The notes under the pieces are model-generated. The model was not told where the DNA came from and ran no database searches. It saw only the letters and a program-made list of their open reading frames with translations. Positions 62,962 through 64,000 of a DNA stretch of 64,000 nucleotides are shown piece after piece. How positions within the stretch are numbered: the first letter of the stretch is position 1; the number at the start of each line of letters is the position of its first letter. Source of the stretch: CAZWCX01 sp964632945 (lineage in GTDB: Bacteria > Planctomycetota > MHYJ01 > WSZJ01 > CAZWCX01); the NCBI GenBank assembly GCA_964632945.1, contig CAZWCX010000025.1:4074-68073 (forward strand). Reading direction: 5' to 3'. The position numbers and the translations under genes are program-made.

Positions 62962-64000
62962 CTACGCGGTCTCCTTCTTCGACTCGCCCTTCGCCGCCGG
63001 CTTCTTGGCGGGGAGCGGGACGATCGGTTCTTCCCCGCGCACCATCTTGTCCGTCACGACGTAGGTCGGATGGTCCTTGCGCGAGGGCAGTTCATACATG
63101 GAGTCGAGGAGGAGGGATTCCATGATCCCGCGCAGGGCGCGCGCCCCGGTCTTCTTCGAAAGCGCCTTCCGGGAGATTTCGGCCATGGCCTCCTCGGTGA
63201 AGGTGAGCGTCGCCCCCTCGAGGCTGAAGAAGTACTGGTACTGCCGCACCAGCGCGTTCTTCGGCTCGGTGAGGACGCGCACCATCTGGTCCAGGGTGAG
63301 CGGGCGGACCACGCAGATGACCGGGAAGCGGCCGACGAATTCGGGGATCATCCCGAATTCGATCAGGTCCTCGGGCTCCAGGTACTCGAGGATGTCGCCC
63401 AGGTTTTGCTCGTCGAGGTCGAGCGTGTCGGCGCTGAAGCCGATCGTCTTGCGGCCGACGCGGCGGCTGATGGTCTTCTCGATGCCGTCGAACGTCCCGC
63501 CGCCGATGAACAGGATGTGGGTGGTGTCGATCTGGATGTACTCCTGCTCCGGATGCTTGCGGCCGCCCTGCGGCGGGACGTTGGAGATCGTCCCCTCGAG
63601 CATCTTGAGCAGGCCCTGCTGGACGCCCTCGCCCGACACGTCGCGGGTGATCGAAGGATTGTCCGACTTGCGGCTGATCTTGTCGACTTCATCGATATAG
63701 ACGATCCCGCGCTGCGCCCGCTCGACATTGTAGTCGGCGGACTGGAGCAGCTTCAGGATAATGTTCTCGACATCCTCACCGACATAGCCGGCTTCGGTAA
63801 GCGTCGTCGCATCCGCCATGGTGAACGGAACATCAAGGATTCGAGCGAGCGTCTGGGCGAGCAGGGTCTTGCCCGAGCCCGTCGGTCCCAAGAGGAGAAT
63901 GTTCGACTTCGCAAGTTCGACGTCGTTGTTCTTCGACGCGTGGTTAAGCCGCTTGTAGTGATTGTGAACGGCGACCGAGAGAACGCGCTTTGCCTGTTTC
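62962..64000 (-). CDS. clpX: ATP-dependent Clp protease ATP-binding subunit ClpX, 5' part beyond window
   Basis: 346 residues are inside the window; the start and the zinc-binding N-domain lie to the right. Visible: the [14 protein letters not shown] segment, Walker A GPTGSGKT, pore-1 loop region [10 protein letters not shown], Walker [11 protein letters not shown], the [14 protein letters not shown] sensor region, and the [10 protein letters not shown] segment. The RKH loop is seen as RKHP. The C-terminus ends in a Lys/Ala tail. ClpX unfolds tagged substrates for ClpP; an upstream clpP would be expected outside the window. Downstream come menG and the HEAT protein, a plausible three-gene unit. 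Confidence 0.97.
   Translation of the reverse strand, partial: KQAKRVLSVAVHNHYKRLNHASKNNDVELAKSNILLLGPTGSGKTLLAQTLARILDVPFTMADATTLTEAGYVGEDVENIILKLLQSADYNVERAQRGIVYIDEVDKISRKSDNPSITRDVSGEGVQQGLLKMLEGTISNVPPQGGRKHPEQEYIQIDTTHILFIGGGTFDGIEKTISRRVGRKTIGFSADTLDLDEQNLGDILEYLEPEDLIEFGMIPEFVGRFPVICVVRPLTLDQMVRVLTEPKNALVRQYQYFFSLEGATLTFTEEAMAEISRKALSKKTGARALRGIMESLLLDSMYELPSRKDHPTYVVTDKMVRGEEPIVPLPAKKPAAKGESKKETA

Overview
The window looks like a piece of a chromosome from a GC-rich bacterium of the Planctomycetota type. This is inferred from gene content: many Hanks-type Ser/Thr kinases with TPR tails, a kinase fused to a sulfatase-modifying-factor (FGE) domain, an FHA-kinase-SpoIIE phosphatase chimera, secreted squalene-cyclase-like repeat proteins, HEAT-repeat secreted proteins and clan-CD peptidases. 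Other kinase-rich GC-rich phyla cannot be excluded without a ribosomal marker. Ordinary housekeeping genes (clpX, menG/ubiE, KDPG aldolase, two tRNA-Ser genes) show it is chromosomal.

Layout. 1-3353 (minus): the 3' part of a secreted repeat protein behind a rhomboid protease. 3485-4773 (plus): a secreted zinc-ribbon-like protein and a KDPG/KHG-type aldolase. 4792-34641 (minus): seven paralogous receptor-like kinases (called K1-K7 here, from left to right), interrupted by one shortened ClpC-like AAA+ protein. Upstream of them lie an SDR dehydrogenase and a sarcosine-oxidase-like flavoenzyme. 36628-39726 (plus, divergent): K8, a kinase with an FGE-type domain. 39754-42195: a gingipain-like C25 protein and a second His/Cys caspase-fold candidate. 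42474-47915: two small lipoproteins, a Gfo/Idh/MocA oxidoreductase, a HEAT protein and K9 (FHA-kinase-phosphatase). 48106-50627 (plus): bifunctional nuclease, tRNA-Ser(UGA) and a full-length paralog of the first gene. 50647-56474 (minus): membrane proteins, a second family of cyclase-like repeat protein, a YkgJ-type cysteine-cluster protein and tRNA-Ser(GCU). 56558-61283: DHH phosphoesterase, secreted TPR protein with a decayed metallopeptidase site, and a DUF4783-like secreted protein. 61718-64000 (minus): HEAT protein, menG, clpX.

How the parts may work together. The kinase array probably forms three transcription units, [flavoenzyme-SDR-K7], [K6-Clp-K5] and [K4-K3-K2-K1]. Each is preceded by a recognisably similar promoter (extended -10 TGCTATCMT about 17 bp from a TTSCKG-like -35). 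In every array kinase a cytoplasmic-type kinase domain is followed by one transmembrane helix, a conserved N-L-x3-L-x-V-R-R-x-G-G juxtamembrane motif and a TPR tail. In six of them (K2-K7) that tail is built largely of an unusual 46-residue repeat. The predicted topology puts the TPR tail outside the cytoplasm, which would make these multi-input sensors. This is inference from sequence.

Notable non-coding signals: a 168-bp near-complete inverted repeat flanked by CTAG (candidate MITE) at the 3' end of the HEAT gene, and a G8 tract at which K7 is frameshifted.
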